Below, piece after piece: positions 27,877 through 37,287 of a DNA stretch of 64,000 nt. A model generated the notes under the pieces. That model ran no database searches and was not told the origin of the DNA. It saw only the letters and a program-made list of their open reading frames with translations. Positions within the stretch are counted from its first letter, which is position 1. Each line of letters begins with the position of its first letter. The position numbers and the translations under genes are program-made. Source of the stretch: Pseudomonas mosselii (lineage in GTDB: Bacteria > Pseudomonadota > Gammaproteobacteria > Pseudomonadales > Pseudomonadaceae). The DNA lies in contig NZ_CP081966.1 in the NCBI RefSeq assembly GCF_019823065.1, forward strand, positions 3,751,501 through 3,815,500, written 5' to 3'.

Positions 27877-28661
27877 CGCTTCATCCACTGAGGGTGGCCA
27901 CGCTCCTGCTTGCCCTCGGGTCGGCCACAGGCTGCACGGCCCTCGGCAAGATCGGCCAGGTGGTGATGGACCCTTCCATCCCGGTGGGTGCGCTGTCGGA
28001 CCAGCCCACCGAGGTCGCCTTCAGCCTGCACGCCAGCCCAACCATCAACACCAACCCCCACAGCCTCGATGCGACGGTACCCGGTGAAGCAATGGAGCCC
28101 ACGCCTTATGCCGTCAGCCTCCGTGCGAGCGATCCGCTTGCGTTGACTGAGCAGGTCGCCGGTCTGCTGGAGCATCTTCAAGCGCTGTTTCCAGCCATGT
28201 CCCCCGTGGAGCCGAACGACGAACAGGCACCGGCCCATTCACCCACGGAGCATGAAGGCCCAGGCAGTTATGACGCCAAGGACGTCCGGTTCGACGTGGC
28301 CGCCCCCAGCCAGAAAGCGACGTCCTCGATCGCCACGCCCGTCGCGATCAAGATCCTGCAACTGCGTGACGACTCGCTGCTGCGCAACAGCCTGTATACG
28401 CAACTCGACCAGGACCTCGCCAAGGCCCTGCGCAGCACCTACATCCGCGACGACGACTACCTGCTGGCACCGGGGCAGTTCAAGTTCGTGCGCTTCGAGC
28501 CCATCGCCGCCGACACGCGCTTCATCGCCGTGATCGCCAAGTTCAACGACATCACCAATGCCGACTGGCGGCAGGTGATACGCATCGCGCCACGCGGCCG
28601 TCAGGTCGTGCTCGCCGTGACCCTCGATGGCACGCAGATCCTGCTGCAGGAGGAAAGCTGA
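27873..28661 (+). CDS. tssJ: T6SS outer-membrane lipoprotein TssJ
   Basis: The 262-residue protein has a lipobox ATGC with the cysteine at residue 21 and the TssJ start pattern (TEVAFSLHASPTINTNPHS). The C-terminal half carries PVAIKILQLRDDSLLRN and the DYLLAPGQFKF block. TssJ is anchored in the outer membrane and binds the periplasmic tip of TssM. It is longer than the usual 150-190 residues because of a hydrophilic, Pro/Glu-rich insertion at roughly 95-150. The start overlaps the end of the FHA gene and tssK follows. Confidence 0.9.
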   Translation: MTLHPLRVATLLLALGSATGCTALGKIGQVVMDPSIPVGALSDQPTEVAFSLHASPTINTNPHSLDATVPGEAMEPTPYAVSLRASDPLALTEQVAGLLEHLQALFPAMSPVEPNDEQAPAHSPTEHEGPGSYDAKDVRFDVAAPSQKATSSIATPVAIKILQLRDDSLLRNSLYTQLDQDLAKALRSTYIRDDDYLLAPGQFKFVRFEPIAADTRFIAVIAKFNDITNADWRQVIRIAPRGRQVVLAVTLDGTQILLQEES

Positions 28662-28707
28662 TGCCCCGCCTGCAAGTCTCCACCCTCCCCCATTATTTGG
28701 AGCGCCC

Positions 28708-30045
28708 ATGAGCTCACGCAATCCAGTTCTCTGGCCCGAAGGCATGTTCGTCAAGCCACAGCATTTCCAGCAACAGGCCAGGGCCAGCGACGCCGCGGTC
28801 CAGCAGCGCGTCAGCAGCCTGAATGCGGCGTTCTACGGTTTCAGCGAACTGCAGCTGAACCAGGAGTACCTGAGCCTTGGCAAGGTGGCCATCACCCGGG
28901 CCCGCGGCATCATGCCGGACGGCACGGTATTCGACATTCCCGGCGACCTGCCGCCGCCGCCCGCCCTGGAAATCACCGACGACGGCACGCAACGCAACGA
29001 GGTGTTCCTGTGCCTGCCTTTGCGCACCGAAGGAGGACGCGAAGTCAGCTGGCCCGAGAGCGGCGGCAACTACCGCTACGGCGCCCAGCCCCTGGAGATC
29101 AAGGACACCCACAGCGCCGACGGCGACCTGGTGCAGGTAGACCTGGCGGTCCCCAACCTTCAACTCATGCGCGAGACCGAGGACAACAGCGCCTACTCCC
29201 GGCTGCCCCTTGCCTGGATCCTCGAGCGCCGGCCCGACGGCAGCCTGCTGCTGGACGACGACTTCTATCCCACCTGTGTCTCGATTCAGGCCGCCCCGGC
29301 ACTCAAGCGCTTTCTCGACGAAGTCAGCAACACCTTGCGCGAGCGCGCGCGCAACCTCGCGGCGCGTATCGGCTCGCCCGGCCAGTCGGGGGTGGCCGAT
29401 ATCCGCGACTTCAATCTGCTGCAAGCCATGAACCGTTGGTGGCCGTGCTTCCAGCACCTGGCCCGTCAGCCCCATACCCACCCTGAGCAGCTGTACCTGA
29501 GCCTGAGCCAGGCGTGCGGCGAGCTGCTGACCTTCACCGACGACGAGCGCCTGCCGCCGGAGCCGCCAGCCTACCGGCACAACGCCCTGCGCCAGTCATT
29601 CAAGCCGCTGGAGGATGCACTGCGCCGTACCCTGAGCATCGTCCGGCAACCGCGGGCCGTTTCCCTGCCATTGGTGGAGCAGCCGTTCGGCGTGCTGACC
29701 GTGACCCTGGACGATCGCCGCCTGATCGACGAGGCAACCTTCATCCTCGCGGTGCATGCCGACCTGCCCGCCGAGACGTTCCAGCAGTCGTTCCTGCAGA
29801 AAACCAAGATCACCTCCCTCGAGGCACTGGCTGACCTGGTGCCGCTGCAACTGCCCGGCATTGCGCTGCGACCGATGCCCGTGGCGCCGCGGGAGCTGCC
29901 GTTTCATGCCGGCTTCAGCTACTTCGAGCTCGACCGGCGCAGCCCGAACTGGGCCGCGATGAAGGACAGCAACGGCTTTGGTCTGCATGTCGCGGGGGAG
30001 TTCCCGGGGCTCCAGTTGCAGTTCTGGGCGATACGGAGCGAATGA
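28708..30045 (+). CDS. tssK: T6SS baseplate-membrane connector TssK
   Basis: The 445-residue protein begins with the hallmark PVLWPEGMFVKPQHFQQQ of TssK and continues with the trimeric, phage receptor-binding-protein-like pattern, including YGFSELQLNQEYLSLGKVAI. TssK links the wedge (TssE/F/G) to the cytoplasmic domains of TssL and TssM. An open frame begins upstream at 28627, but the ATG at 28708 has a TTTGGAG site and gives the family N-terminus. tssL starts two bases after the stop. Confidence 0.95.
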   Translation: MSSRNPVLWPEGMFVKPQHFQQQARASDAAVQQRVSSLNAAFYGFSELQLNQEYLSLGKVAITRARGIMPDGTVFDIPGDLPPPPALEITDDGTQRNEVFLCLPLRTEGGREVSWPESGGNYRYGAQPLEIKDTHSADGDLVQVDLAVPNLQLMRETEDNSAYSRLPLAWILERRPDGSLLLDDDFYPTCVSIQAAPALKRFLDEVSNTLRERARNLAARIGSPGQSGVADIRDFNLLQAMNRWWPCFQHLARQPHTHPEQLYLSLSQACGELLTFTDDERLPPEPPAYRHNALRQSFKPLEDALRRTLSIVRQPRAVSLPLVEQPFGVLTVTLDDRRLIDEATFILAVHADLPAETFQQSFLQKTKITSLEALADLVPLQLPGIALRPMPVAPRELPFHAGFSYFELDRRSPNWAAMKDSNGFGLHVAGEFPGLQLQFWAIRSE

Positions 30046-30046
30046 A

Positions 30047-30883
30047 ATGACCGAAGCAGCCAACAATCGCCCCACTGAGCCGGGCGCCAGCCTACTGAGC
30101 GTGCTCGCCGGCGAGAGCCAGACACAGCAGTCCGCGCCGGCCTCCGCCAGCGCGATGGACCACCCGGACTACGTACCCGACCCGGACTTCCAGCTCCGTG
30201 GAGCCTTCAGCAACCAGATGATCGATGCGGCGATGCCCCTGTTCGGCCTGGTGATGCGTCTGCGCAAGCAGGAAAGCCACCGGGATATCCCGTTTCTCTA
30301 CAACGCCGTCTACAACCAGATCAACGCCATCATCGAGGAGATGCGCCGGTACGACTACGAGCCGGCCCAGCTGCAGGCCCACTCCTACGCGCTGTGCCTG
30401 TATATCGACGAGGCCGTGATGTCCACGCCATGGGGCAAGAGCTCGCTGTGGAGTCAGAAGCCCCTGCTCAGTGTCTTCCACCACGAGACCTGGGGCGGCG
30501 AGAAGATCTTCACCGTGCTGTCGCGCATGATGCAGGAGCCCAAGCGCTACCAGGACGTCCTGGAGTTCATCTACCTGTGCCTGTGCCTGGGCCTGCGCGG
30601 CAAGTACGGCATCGACCCCAAGGGCGACGAGGCACTGCAGGCCCTCATTCTCAAACTGCGCGAAATCATCCTCGAACTGCGTGGCCCGCCCCCGGACCTC
30701 TTCGGCGACCCGCTGGCCAACGTCGCCCCGCGAGACGTGCGCCTGCGCCGCGAATGGCCCTGGTGGAGCCCACTGGTGGTTTCGGCGATCACCCTGGCCG
30801 GGCTGTACGGCTACTACCGCTACCGCCTGGACCTGCTCACCCGCGAGGCGATCGAGGCGCTGAACACCCTGCTGCAGCCGTGA
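30047..30883 (+). CDS. tssL: T6SS inner-membrane protein TssL (DotU type)
   Basis: The 278-residue protein has the DotU/TssL cytoplasmic helical domain (LRGAFSNQMIDAAMPLFGLVMRLR, LCLYIDEAVMSTPWG, YLCLCLGLRGKYG) and one C-terminal membrane helix (about 243-262). It has no periplasmic peptidoglycan-binding (OmpA-like) extension, so wall anchoring must come from elsewhere. TssL works with TssM and TssJ in the membrane complex. It closes the compact tssB-L operon; hcp follows after 121 bases. Confidence 0.94.
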   Translation: MTEAANNRPTEPGASLLSVLAGESQTQQSAPASASAMDHPDYVPDPDFQLRGAFSNQMIDAAMPLFGLVMRLRKQESHRDIPFLYNAVYNQINAIIEEMRRYDYEPAQLQAHSYALCLYIDEAVMSTPWGKSSLWSQKPLLSVFHHETWGGEKIFTVLSRMMQEPKRYQDVLEFIYLCLCLGLRGKYGIDPKGDEALQALILKLREIILELRGPPPDLFGDPLANVAPRDVRLRREWPWWSPLVVSAITLAGLYGYYRYRLDLLTREAIEALNTLLQP

Positions 30884-31004
30884 ACGGCGCGCCCGCAGCA
30901 ATGGATTTTCGGGGCCTGCGCCCCGTTGACAAGCCCATCGAGCCCGATGGCCACGCCACTTCCCGTGTGCGTGCTTACCCACATGGATGCAGGAGATATC
31001 TGCC

Positions 31005-31520
31005 ATGCCAACACCCGCTTACATCAAGATCGAAGGCAAGACCCAAGGCCTGCTCACCGCAGGCGCCTTCACCTCCGACTCCGTCGGCAACGTGTTTGTC
31101 GAAGGCCATGAAGACGAGATCCTGGTGCAGGAAATCAAGCACAAGGTGACCGTGCCAACCGACCCGCAAAGCGGCCAGCCGACCGGGCAGCGGGTACACA
31201 AGCCGTTCATCTTCACCAGTGCGCTGAACAAGGCGACCCCGCTGATGTACAACGCCCTGGCGTCCGGTGAAATGCTGCCCAAGGTCACGGTCAACTGGTA
31301 CCGCACCTCGGTGGAGGGCAAGCAGGAGCACTTCTTCACCACCGAGCTCACCGACGCCACCATCGTCGATATCAACACCGTCATGCCCCATGCCCAGGAC
31401 AAGGAGAACGCCGACTTCACGCAGTTGATCGAGGTGTCCCTGGCCTACCGCAAGATCACCTGGGATCACACCGTCGCGGGCACCGCGGGCGCCGACGACT
31501 GGCGCGCGCCCGTCGTCTGA
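31005..31520 (+). CDS. hcp: T6SS tube protein Hcp (TssD)
   Basis: The 171-residue protein is an Hcp hexamer subunit. It starts PTPAYIKIEGKTQGLLTAG, contains KPFIFTSALNKATPLMYNALASGE and ends in the typical EVSLAYRKITWDH block. Hcp rings stack into the tube that carries the spike and effectors across the target envelope. The ATG at 31005 has an AGGAG site; a start at 30987 would add six residues without a site. A 22-base palindrome follows the stop before vgrG. Confidence 0.96.
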   Translation: MPTPAYIKIEGKTQGLLTAGAFTSDSVGNVFVEGHEDEILVQEIKHKVTVPTDPQSGQPTGQRVHKPFIFTSALNKATPLMYNALASGEMLPKVTVNWYRTSVEGKQEHFFTTELTDATIVDINTVMPHAQDKENADFTQLIEVSLAYRKITWDHTVAGTAGADDWRAPVV

Positions 31521-31533
31521 CCCGACCGCAGGG

Positions 31534-31555
31534 TTCCGGGCAGGCGCGCCTGCCC
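31534..31555 (+). terminator. Perfect 22-base palindrome between hcp and vgrG
   Basis: CCGGGCAGGCG (31534-31544) is followed directly by its exact complement CGCCTGCCCGG (31545-31555), fourteen bases after the hcp stop. As RNA it forms a very stable hairpin. Without a T-run it is more likely an attenuator or a 3'-end stabiliser that keeps hcp mRNA more abundant than vgrG (inference). Confidence 0.6.
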
Positions 31556-31594
31556 GGGCTTCAGTCACCGTCAGAAGGCGGACAGGGACTTTCC

Positions 31595-33781
31595 ATGCCT
31601 AATCAATCCGAACTGAGCTACCGCTTCGAGCCCCTGGCCAGCCAGGACCCGTTCGAGGTGGTCTCCTTCACCCTGGACGAAGCCCTCAGCACCCCGTTCC
31701 GGCTGGTGCTCGAACTGGTCAGCTACGAAGACAACGTCGACTTCGCCCACCTGCTCGACAAGCCCGCGCTGTTCACCATCCTGCGCGGCCAGCGCCCGAT
31801 GCGCCATGTACACGGCCTGATCAGCGCCTTCAGCCAGGGCGACACCGGCAACTGCCGCACCCGCTACCAGGCCGTGGTCGAGCCCAAGCTGGCCCGCGCC
31901 GGGCTGCGTTCGAACTGGCGCATCTTCCAGCAACAAAGCGTGCCGCAGATCCTCGAAACCCTGTTCAAGGCCCAGCGCATCACCGACTTCGAACTGGGCC
32001 ACAGCTTCTCTCACGCACCCCGCGAGTTCTGCGTCCAGGCCGGCGAAACCGACCTCGCCTTCATCACCCGCCTGGCCGCCGAGGAAGGCTTCATCTACCG
32101 CTTCGTCCACAGCGCCAAGGGCCACCGCCTGCTCGTCAGCGACCGCGTGCTGACCCTGGGCATGATCAGCTCCAGCCTGGTCAAGCCCGAGGACGATGAC
32201 GACGACGAAGGCTTCATTGACGACGACTACCCCGACCCACTCGCCGTGCTCTACCACGCCAACAGCGGCGGCGACCAGGCCCGCCCCTGCCTGCGCCGCC
32301 TGCACTACCGCGAGCAGGTGCGCACGGCCCGCCAGGTGCAGCGCGACTACTCCTTCACCCATCCGGCCTACCACCTGCAGCAGGAATTCAACGCCAGCGA
32401 CCTGCAGCACCAGGCCGACGACTACGAGCGCTTCGACTACCCCGGCCGCTACAAGCGCGACGAAGTCGGCCTCCCCTTCACCCGCACCCGCCTTGCCACC
32501 CTGCGCCACGATGCGCGCATCGCCGAGGTCGAAGGCGACGACGTGCGCCTGCAGCCGGGCCTGAGCTTCGACCTGGTCGAACACCCCCGCGCAGACCTCA
32601 ACATGCATTGGCGGGTGGCCAGCGTGCGCCACGAGGGCGCGCAGTTCACCAGCCTGCAGGAGGAAGCCGCCGGCGCCGAGCAAGGCACGCGCTACACGCA
32701 AAAGGCCCTGCTGGTGCCCGGGCGCATCGAGTGGCGCCCCGAGGCGCCGCCCAAGCCGCGCATCGACGGCCCGCACATGGCCACGGTGGTCGGCCCCGAG
32801 GGCGAGGAGATCTTTTGCGACGAGTGGGGCCGGGTCAAGGTCAGCTTCCCCTGGGACCGCGAGAGCCGCGACAACGAGTACAGCTCCTGCTGGGTGCGGG
32901 TGTCCCAGGGCTGGGCCGGCGGCGGCTGGGGCGCCATGGCCATCCCACGGATCGGCCAGGACGTGGTCATCCAGTACGTCAACGCCGATCCCGACCAGCC
33001 GATGATCACCGGGCGCACCTACTGCGGCAACCAGCGGCCGCCCTACGAACTGCCCAAGCACCGCACGCGTATGACCATCAAGAGCAAGACCCACAAGGGG
33101 CAAGGTTTCAACGAGCTGCGCTTCGAGGATGAGCTGGGGCAGGAAGAGGTGTTCATCCATGCGCAGCGGGATCAGAACAATGTGGTCAAGCATGATGAGA
33201 CCACGCAGGTTGGCAATGATCGCTCTGAACGAGTCGGGCGAGATGAACAGATCACTCTAGGCCGCAACCGTAGCGAGGAAGTGGGTAATGACGAGCATCT
33301 GGTAATCGGCAGAGATCGTCATGAGCAAATTGGCCAGGATGACACGCTGGAGGTCGGTCGCCACCGCACCATCATTACCGGCCAGGATCGCACCGAACAG
33401 GTCGGCAATCATCGCTATGACAAGACCACCGCAAATCACTCGGTAGATGTTGGCGGCAATCTGGAGCAACAGGTGGCCGGTCATGTCGCGCTGATGGCCG
33501 GACAAGCCATTCGCCATGAAACCCAGGTCATTGAACTCAGCGTATCGCAAAGCCTTGTCATCAAGGCGCCAGGAGCGACGCTACGTCTCGACGCAAGCGG
33601 CATGACGCTCGACGCCATCGCGATAAACATCAAAGGCCCGGTAACCCAGACAGCGGCAGGCGGTTCACGCCAACTGGCGATCAACGCGACCCCGGAGCCT
33701 GGGGAAGCCATTTGCGTCAGCTGTTTGCTCAAGGCCATCGCAGAGGGTCGAAATGTCGTTCGCATGGAAGGGGAAGGCTAA
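31595..33781 (+). CDS. vgrG: T6SS spike protein VgrG (TssI)
   Basis: The 728-residue protein has the VgrG plan. The gp27-like N-terminal part spans about 1-380, the gp5-like OB domain (DEWGRVKVSFPWDRE, CWVRVSQGWAGGGWG, IPRIGQDVVIQY) is at about 405-455, and the beta-prism of gp5 repeats (VGNDRSERVGRDEQI and similar) follows to about 650. The C-terminal ~60 residues have no enzymatic domain, so cargo must be carried through adaptors. An acidic run of Asp/Glu occurs at about 197-210. Its stop overlaps the start of the DUF4123 adaptor gene (TAATG), linking spike and adaptor expression. Confidence 0.95.
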   Translation: MPNQSELSYRFEPLASQDPFEVVSFTLDEALSTPFRLVLELVSYEDNVDFAHLLDKPALFTILRGQRPMRHVHGLISAFSQGDTGNCRTRYQAVVEPKLARAGLRSNWRIFQQQSVPQILETLFKAQRITDFELGHSFSHAPREFCVQAGETDLAFITRLAAEEGFIYRFVHSAKGHRLLVSDRVLTLGMISSSLVKPEDDDDDEGFIDDDYPDPLAVLYHANSGGDQARPCLRRLHYREQVRTARQVQRDYSFTHPAYHLQQEFNASDLQHQADDYERFDYPGRYKRDEVGLPFTRTRLATLRHDARIAEVEGDDVRLQPGLSFDLVEHPRADLNMHWRVASVRHEGAQFTSLQEEAAGAEQGTRYTQKALLVPGRIEWRPEAPPKPRIDGPHMATVVGPEGEEIFCDEWGRVKVSFPWDRESRDNEYSSCWVRVSQGWAGGGWGAMAIPRIGQDVVIQYVNADPDQPMITGRTYCGNQRPPYELPKHRTRMTIKSKTHKGQGFNELRFEDELGQEEVFIHAQRDQNNVVKHDETTQVGNDRSERVGRDEQITLGRNRSEEVGNDEHLVIGRDRHEQIGQDDTLEVGRHRTIITGQDRTEQVGNHRYDKTTANHSVDVGGNLEQQVAGHVALMAGQAIRHETQVIELSVSQSLVIKAPGATLRLDASGMTLDAIAINIKGPVTQTAAGGSRQLAINATPEPGEAICVSCLLKAIAEGRNVVRMEGEG

Positions 33782-34659
33782 TGAAAGGTACCTTCTACGA
33801 CCGGTTATTGGCTCCCTTGTATCAATCGGAGCGCTATCGGCTATCCACCCTCCTCGAACTGTCACGGCTTGACGACGAACAGCTGGAAAAGCTCGGGCAG
33901 CGAAAAGAGGTGTTGCACTCACTGATGCCGCAGAAGGCGCTCAGCCATTTGCAGCAGGTCGGTACGGTACTGTGCGCTCCAGACGCCAGCGCCCGTTTGC
34001 AAGGCCAGTCCGACTTTTTCTGGCAGCTCACCGACCTGTGCAAGGATGCCATCTGTGGCTGGATCGTCAGCGCGCTGCCGGCCAAGGACCTGGCCGTACA
34101 CCTGGCACAAGCCAACACTCTTCTGGCCCCAGACGGTCATCGCTACCTGTTGCGCTATCACACCGAGCAGGGCCTGCGTGTGCTGCACGCTCGTCAGGAT
34201 CTACCCGACATCCTCGACTGGCTAGCCCCTATCCATACCTGGTGGGTGCCCTACCCCGATGCCGCCCGGCAACTCTGGTACGACTTTTCCGGCGGCGACC
34301 AGCCTGAGGTCAGAGCGCTCGATGGCCTCAGGCTTGATCAGGCCTGCTGGCAGGCATTGGCAGGAGATTCATTGGCCTATGGGCTTGCCGACCAGCTCAA
34401 GCACGCCCTGCGCACGAGTGGCAAACCTGAACAATGTCATGTCGTACGTTTGGGCCTCGCGCAGAGGCTCCTGGCCTTTGCACGTGAATCAGGCCTCGTA
34501 CGGCAGGAAGACCAGATTGCCTATGTGATTTTCATGGCGCTGCTGGGTGAGGGCCTGACGAGCGATCCCGTCTGGCAAGCCGCCATCAATGACGCCCTCG
34601 ACAAGCAAACGTCGCTCGTCGAGTCGGTACAAACCCACCTGCATGAACAGCTTCGCTGA
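33781..34659 (+). CDS. DUF4123 effector adaptor (Tap/TEC chaperone)
   Basis: The 292-residue protein matches DUF4123 T6SS adaptors: the N-terminal half contains DLAVHLAQANTLLAPDGHRYLLRYH, the RYYDPR-like part of the fold, followed by the conserved WWVPYPD region. These chaperones bind an effector and load it on the cognate VgrG. The gene lies exactly between vgrG (overlapping by one base) and the VasX-like effector (nine bases downstream), which is the standard order for an adaptor and its cargo. Confidence 0.88.
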   Translation: MKGTFYDRLLAPLYQSERYRLSTLLELSRLDDEQLEKLGQRKEVLHSLMPQKALSHLQQVGTVLCAPDASARLQGQSDFFWQLTDLCKDAICGWIVSALPAKDLAVHLAQANTLLAPDGHRYLLRYHTEQGLRVLHARQDLPDILDWLAPIHTWWVPYPDAARQLWYDFSGGDQPEVRALDGLRLDQACWQALAGDSLAYGLADQLKHALRTSGKPEQCHVVRLGLAQRLLAFARESGLVRQEDQIAYVIFMALLGEGLTSDPVWQAAINDALDKQTSLVESVQTHLHEQLR

Positions 34660-34668
34660 GGACATCGG

Positions 34669-37287
34669 ATGTTCGACTTCAACAAACTGCTCGAAATCAA
34701 TCGGCAAGCCTGCGAGGCCCTGGAGGCCCCCTTCGCCAGCGGGCCCGCCGTCCATTGCACGCGCACCTTCACCATCCTGCCCCTGCGCTATGCGGCCGTT
34801 GCCGGCACTACCGGCCAGCGCCTGCGCTTGCCAACCCTGCCCGATCACCTGCGCCATCCCTACAGTGTTGCCACGCTCCAGCAGGCCGACTATGCCATTC
34901 GGCCACTGCGCCAAGGCTTCCTGTACGTCATGGAGAAACGCAAGCGCAGCGGGCAGCACAACCTGCACCCGCCCTATCGCATTGCGGCGAACGGTTCTTT
35001 GTCGCTGGTTGCCCCCGGGCAGTCCGAGCCGGACGCCACAGATGTCCACACCCTGCGCGACATGATTCGCAACACGGCCTTGGCGTTCAACGTCCATGAC
35101 CTCGAAGACCTGGCCGAGCTGCGCCTGTTCTACAGCCCCGACCCGTTGACCGAAGCGGCCCAGCAGCAACTGCTGCGTCGACGCGACAGGCTGCCGGCCG
35201 TGGATGTTGCCGCTTTCACCGGCCTTGGCTGCCCGACGCCCAGGCCCTATGTGCTGCGCCATGACCAACTGGACCTGGTCGCCGATTTCGCTGCGCAAAC
35301 CGACAGCTCATTGCGCAAGCTGCTGGACAACCAGCTGTTCAGTGAAACCAGCGTCCACTCGCTGACGGCAGCCCGGTACATGCTGGGCCCGGTTGCCGGC
35401 AAACCCGAAGCCCGTGGTATCGCGGTGGTGGTGGAAGATGCCATCGGCATCACCCAGCAACTCAATGCCTGGCGCAACGCGGGCATGGAACACCTGAAGG
35501 ATTGGCTGCAAGCCTCGGAGTCGGTCGCGGGAAAACCCGGCCCCAGCAACGAGCGCAAGGTGCTGGTCGCCCAGGCCTTCACCGAACTGCATCAGCAATT
35601 CAGTGAGCGCAAGGTCGCCGCGCTGGTCGACCGTCACAAAGAGGCCATGCGCGCCCACCTCGCCGGTGCCGACCAGGGCGCCAACCCGCAGATGGCCGCC
35701 TGGTGGGCGCAGGCCAAGGAAGGCATTCTCGATACCGCAGGCGCACTCAGGCGCCAGGACCTTGAGGCCCGGGGGAACAACGGCGAGTTCGCCCGGCAGT
35801 TCGAGGCGCGTTACCTGCCACACGTCGACCTCAAGGCCATGCATGACCAGCTGGCCTGGTTCGAATCCCACGGCCTCGAAGCGCAGCGCCTGGCCGACGT
35901 GCGGGCCGACGACCACCTCGCCTGGCTGCAATCTGAGCAGCTGCTCGCGGCCCTGGCCTACTACGACGAGAACGACCTGCGCAGCGGCCTGTGCTTCGCT
36001 CACCAGACCGGGCTCAGCGTGGTCGGCATGGAGGGCGTGCCAGCCGGGGCGCGGCTGCTCGCCCAGTGGTGGCATGCCGACACGCTGACGCCCGACAACC
36101 TGGCCCTGCGTTCCTTCGTCTTCAACCAGCGCGCCATTGCCGAGGTGCTGGAGCAGACACGCCAGGCGTTGCAAGCGCTGCCACCGGAATACGATCACTG
36201 GCAGCAGGTGGACACTTCACTCAAGTACGCCAAGGAACTCGCCTCGCAGTTCAGCCGGGTGGACGGCCACCTCGACCAGCTGGCCCAGCACAGCGCCCTC
36301 AACACCGCCGGGGCCTTGGCCTGGCTGGGTCAACTGGGGCGCCAGAGCCTGCAGGCCGGCGCCCCCGGCAACATGGATCGCCTGCTATACCGGCGCCTGG
36401 GCACCTACCTCATCGCCTCGCTGGGCGAGCAAGCCATCAACCTGCGCCTGAGTGAACACGCACTCGAGGGTGACACCCCCTCGCGAGGACGGGTGGCGGC
36501 CCCCATGGTCCGACGCCTTGATCGCGCCTATGTGGAGACGTTGCAGGGCGCTCATGCTCATTCGTTCTATCGGCTTCGGCTGGCCAGTGGCCTGCTCCTG
36601 CTGGAGGCGGGACTGCTCCTGTTGCAGGGGCAGCGGGATGACAAGGACCGGCGTTTCTGGAGCGAGGTGGTGGCCGCAGGATTGGCCAGTGCGGCAGCGG
36701 GATTCGAGCTACTGGCAGTGGGGACGGAACAGACCCTGCTGGGCGTCGAGCGGAACAGCGCGATTGCGCGGGGAGCGGACATCAGCCTGGGGCGTTATCG
36801 GCTATGGGGGGCGGGGTTGGCTGCGGTGGGGGGCGTTGTCAGTATTACGTGGGACGTTTCAGATGCGAGAGAAGCCGACGTTCGATCTAAATCATTGCTG
36901 GCGACGACTTATTGGCTGCGAGCTGGATCTACGACCGCCCTACTTTTGGGGCAGGGAGGAATAACGTTTTCACAAGCGAGTGCGTTTTTCCAATGGCTAT
37001 CAATGAGTGCCAACCAAACATGGAGAAGCAGCTTATACGCTACCCTTTCCACTCTTTCCGCACGGCTAGCCGCGAACCGAGCAGCCATGATGTTTCTGAG
37101 TCGCTTGAGCTGGATAGGCGGCGCAATTGTACTCGGCACCACTATAACCTTGCTCATCATCGATGATGACGCAATGGAGAAGTGGTGCAGCAAATGTTGC
37201 TTCCGCCTTAAATCATCCAACAAAGGATACATAAAGGACACCGAAGAACTCGAAGCCTTATTCAGCGCCATGAGTGAGGTCATATAA
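34669..37287 (+). CDS. VasX-like T6SS membrane effector (BTH_I2691-type)
   Basis: The 872-residue protein starts with the VasX/BTH_I2691-like N-terminal region: CTRTFTILPLRYAAVAG, then YAIRPLRQGFLYVMEK near residue 77, a module that targets effectors to the VgrG. The middle (200-600) is helical. The last third has at least four hydrophobic segments (for example LRLASGLLLLEAGLLLLQG near 636 and WIGGAIVLGTTITLLII near 820), consistent with a colicin-like pore former that depolarises the target inner membrane. From about 36,840 (residue 723) base composition shifts to AT-rich, suggesting an exchanged C-terminal tip. The stop overlaps the immunity gene by one base. Pore activity is inferred. Confidence 0.8.
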   Translation: MFDFNKLLEINRQACEALEAPFASGPAVHCTRTFTILPLRYAAVAGTTGQRLRLPTLPDHLRHPYSVATLQQADYAIRPLRQGFLYVMEKRKRSGQHNLHPPYRIAANGSLSLVAPGQSEPDATDVHTLRDMIRNTALAFNVHDLEDLAELRLFYSPDPLTEAAQQQLLRRRDRLPAVDVAAFTGLGCPTPRPYVLRHDQLDLVADFAAQTDSSLRKLLDNQLFSETSVHSLTAARYMLGPVAGKPEARGIAVVVEDAIGITQQLNAWRNAGMEHLKDWLQASESVAGKPGPSNERKVLVAQAFTELHQQFSERKVAALVDRHKEAMRAHLAGADQGANPQMAAWWAQAKEGILDTAGALRRQDLEARGNNGEFARQFEARYLPHVDLKAMHDQLAWFESHGLEAQRLADVRADDHLAWLQSEQLLAALAYYDENDLRSGLCFAHQTGLSVVGMEGVPAGARLLAQWWHADTLTPDNLALRSFVFNQRAIAEVLEQTRQALQALPPEYDHWQQVDTSLKYAKELASQFSRVDGHLDQLAQHSALNTAGALAWLGQLGRQSLQAGAPGNMDRLLYRRLGTYLIASLGEQAINLRLSEHALEGDTPSRGRVAAPMVRRLDRAYVETLQGAHAHSFYRLRLASGLLLLEAGLLLLQGQRDDKDRRFWSEVVAAGLASAAAGFELLAVGTEQTLLGVERNSAIARGADISLGRYRLWGAGLAAVGGVVSITWDVSDAREADVRSKSLLATTYWLRAGSTTALLLGQGGITFSQASAFFQWLSMSANQTWRSSLYATLSTLSARLAANRAAMMFLSRLSWIGGAIVLGTTITLLIIDDDAMEKWCSKCCFRLKSSNKGYIKDTEELEALFSAMSEVI

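Noticed and set aside
32170..32240. Acidic Asp/Glu run in VgrG as a separate domain
   Set aside because: It is a short low-complexity loop in the gp27-like region and probably only length variation.
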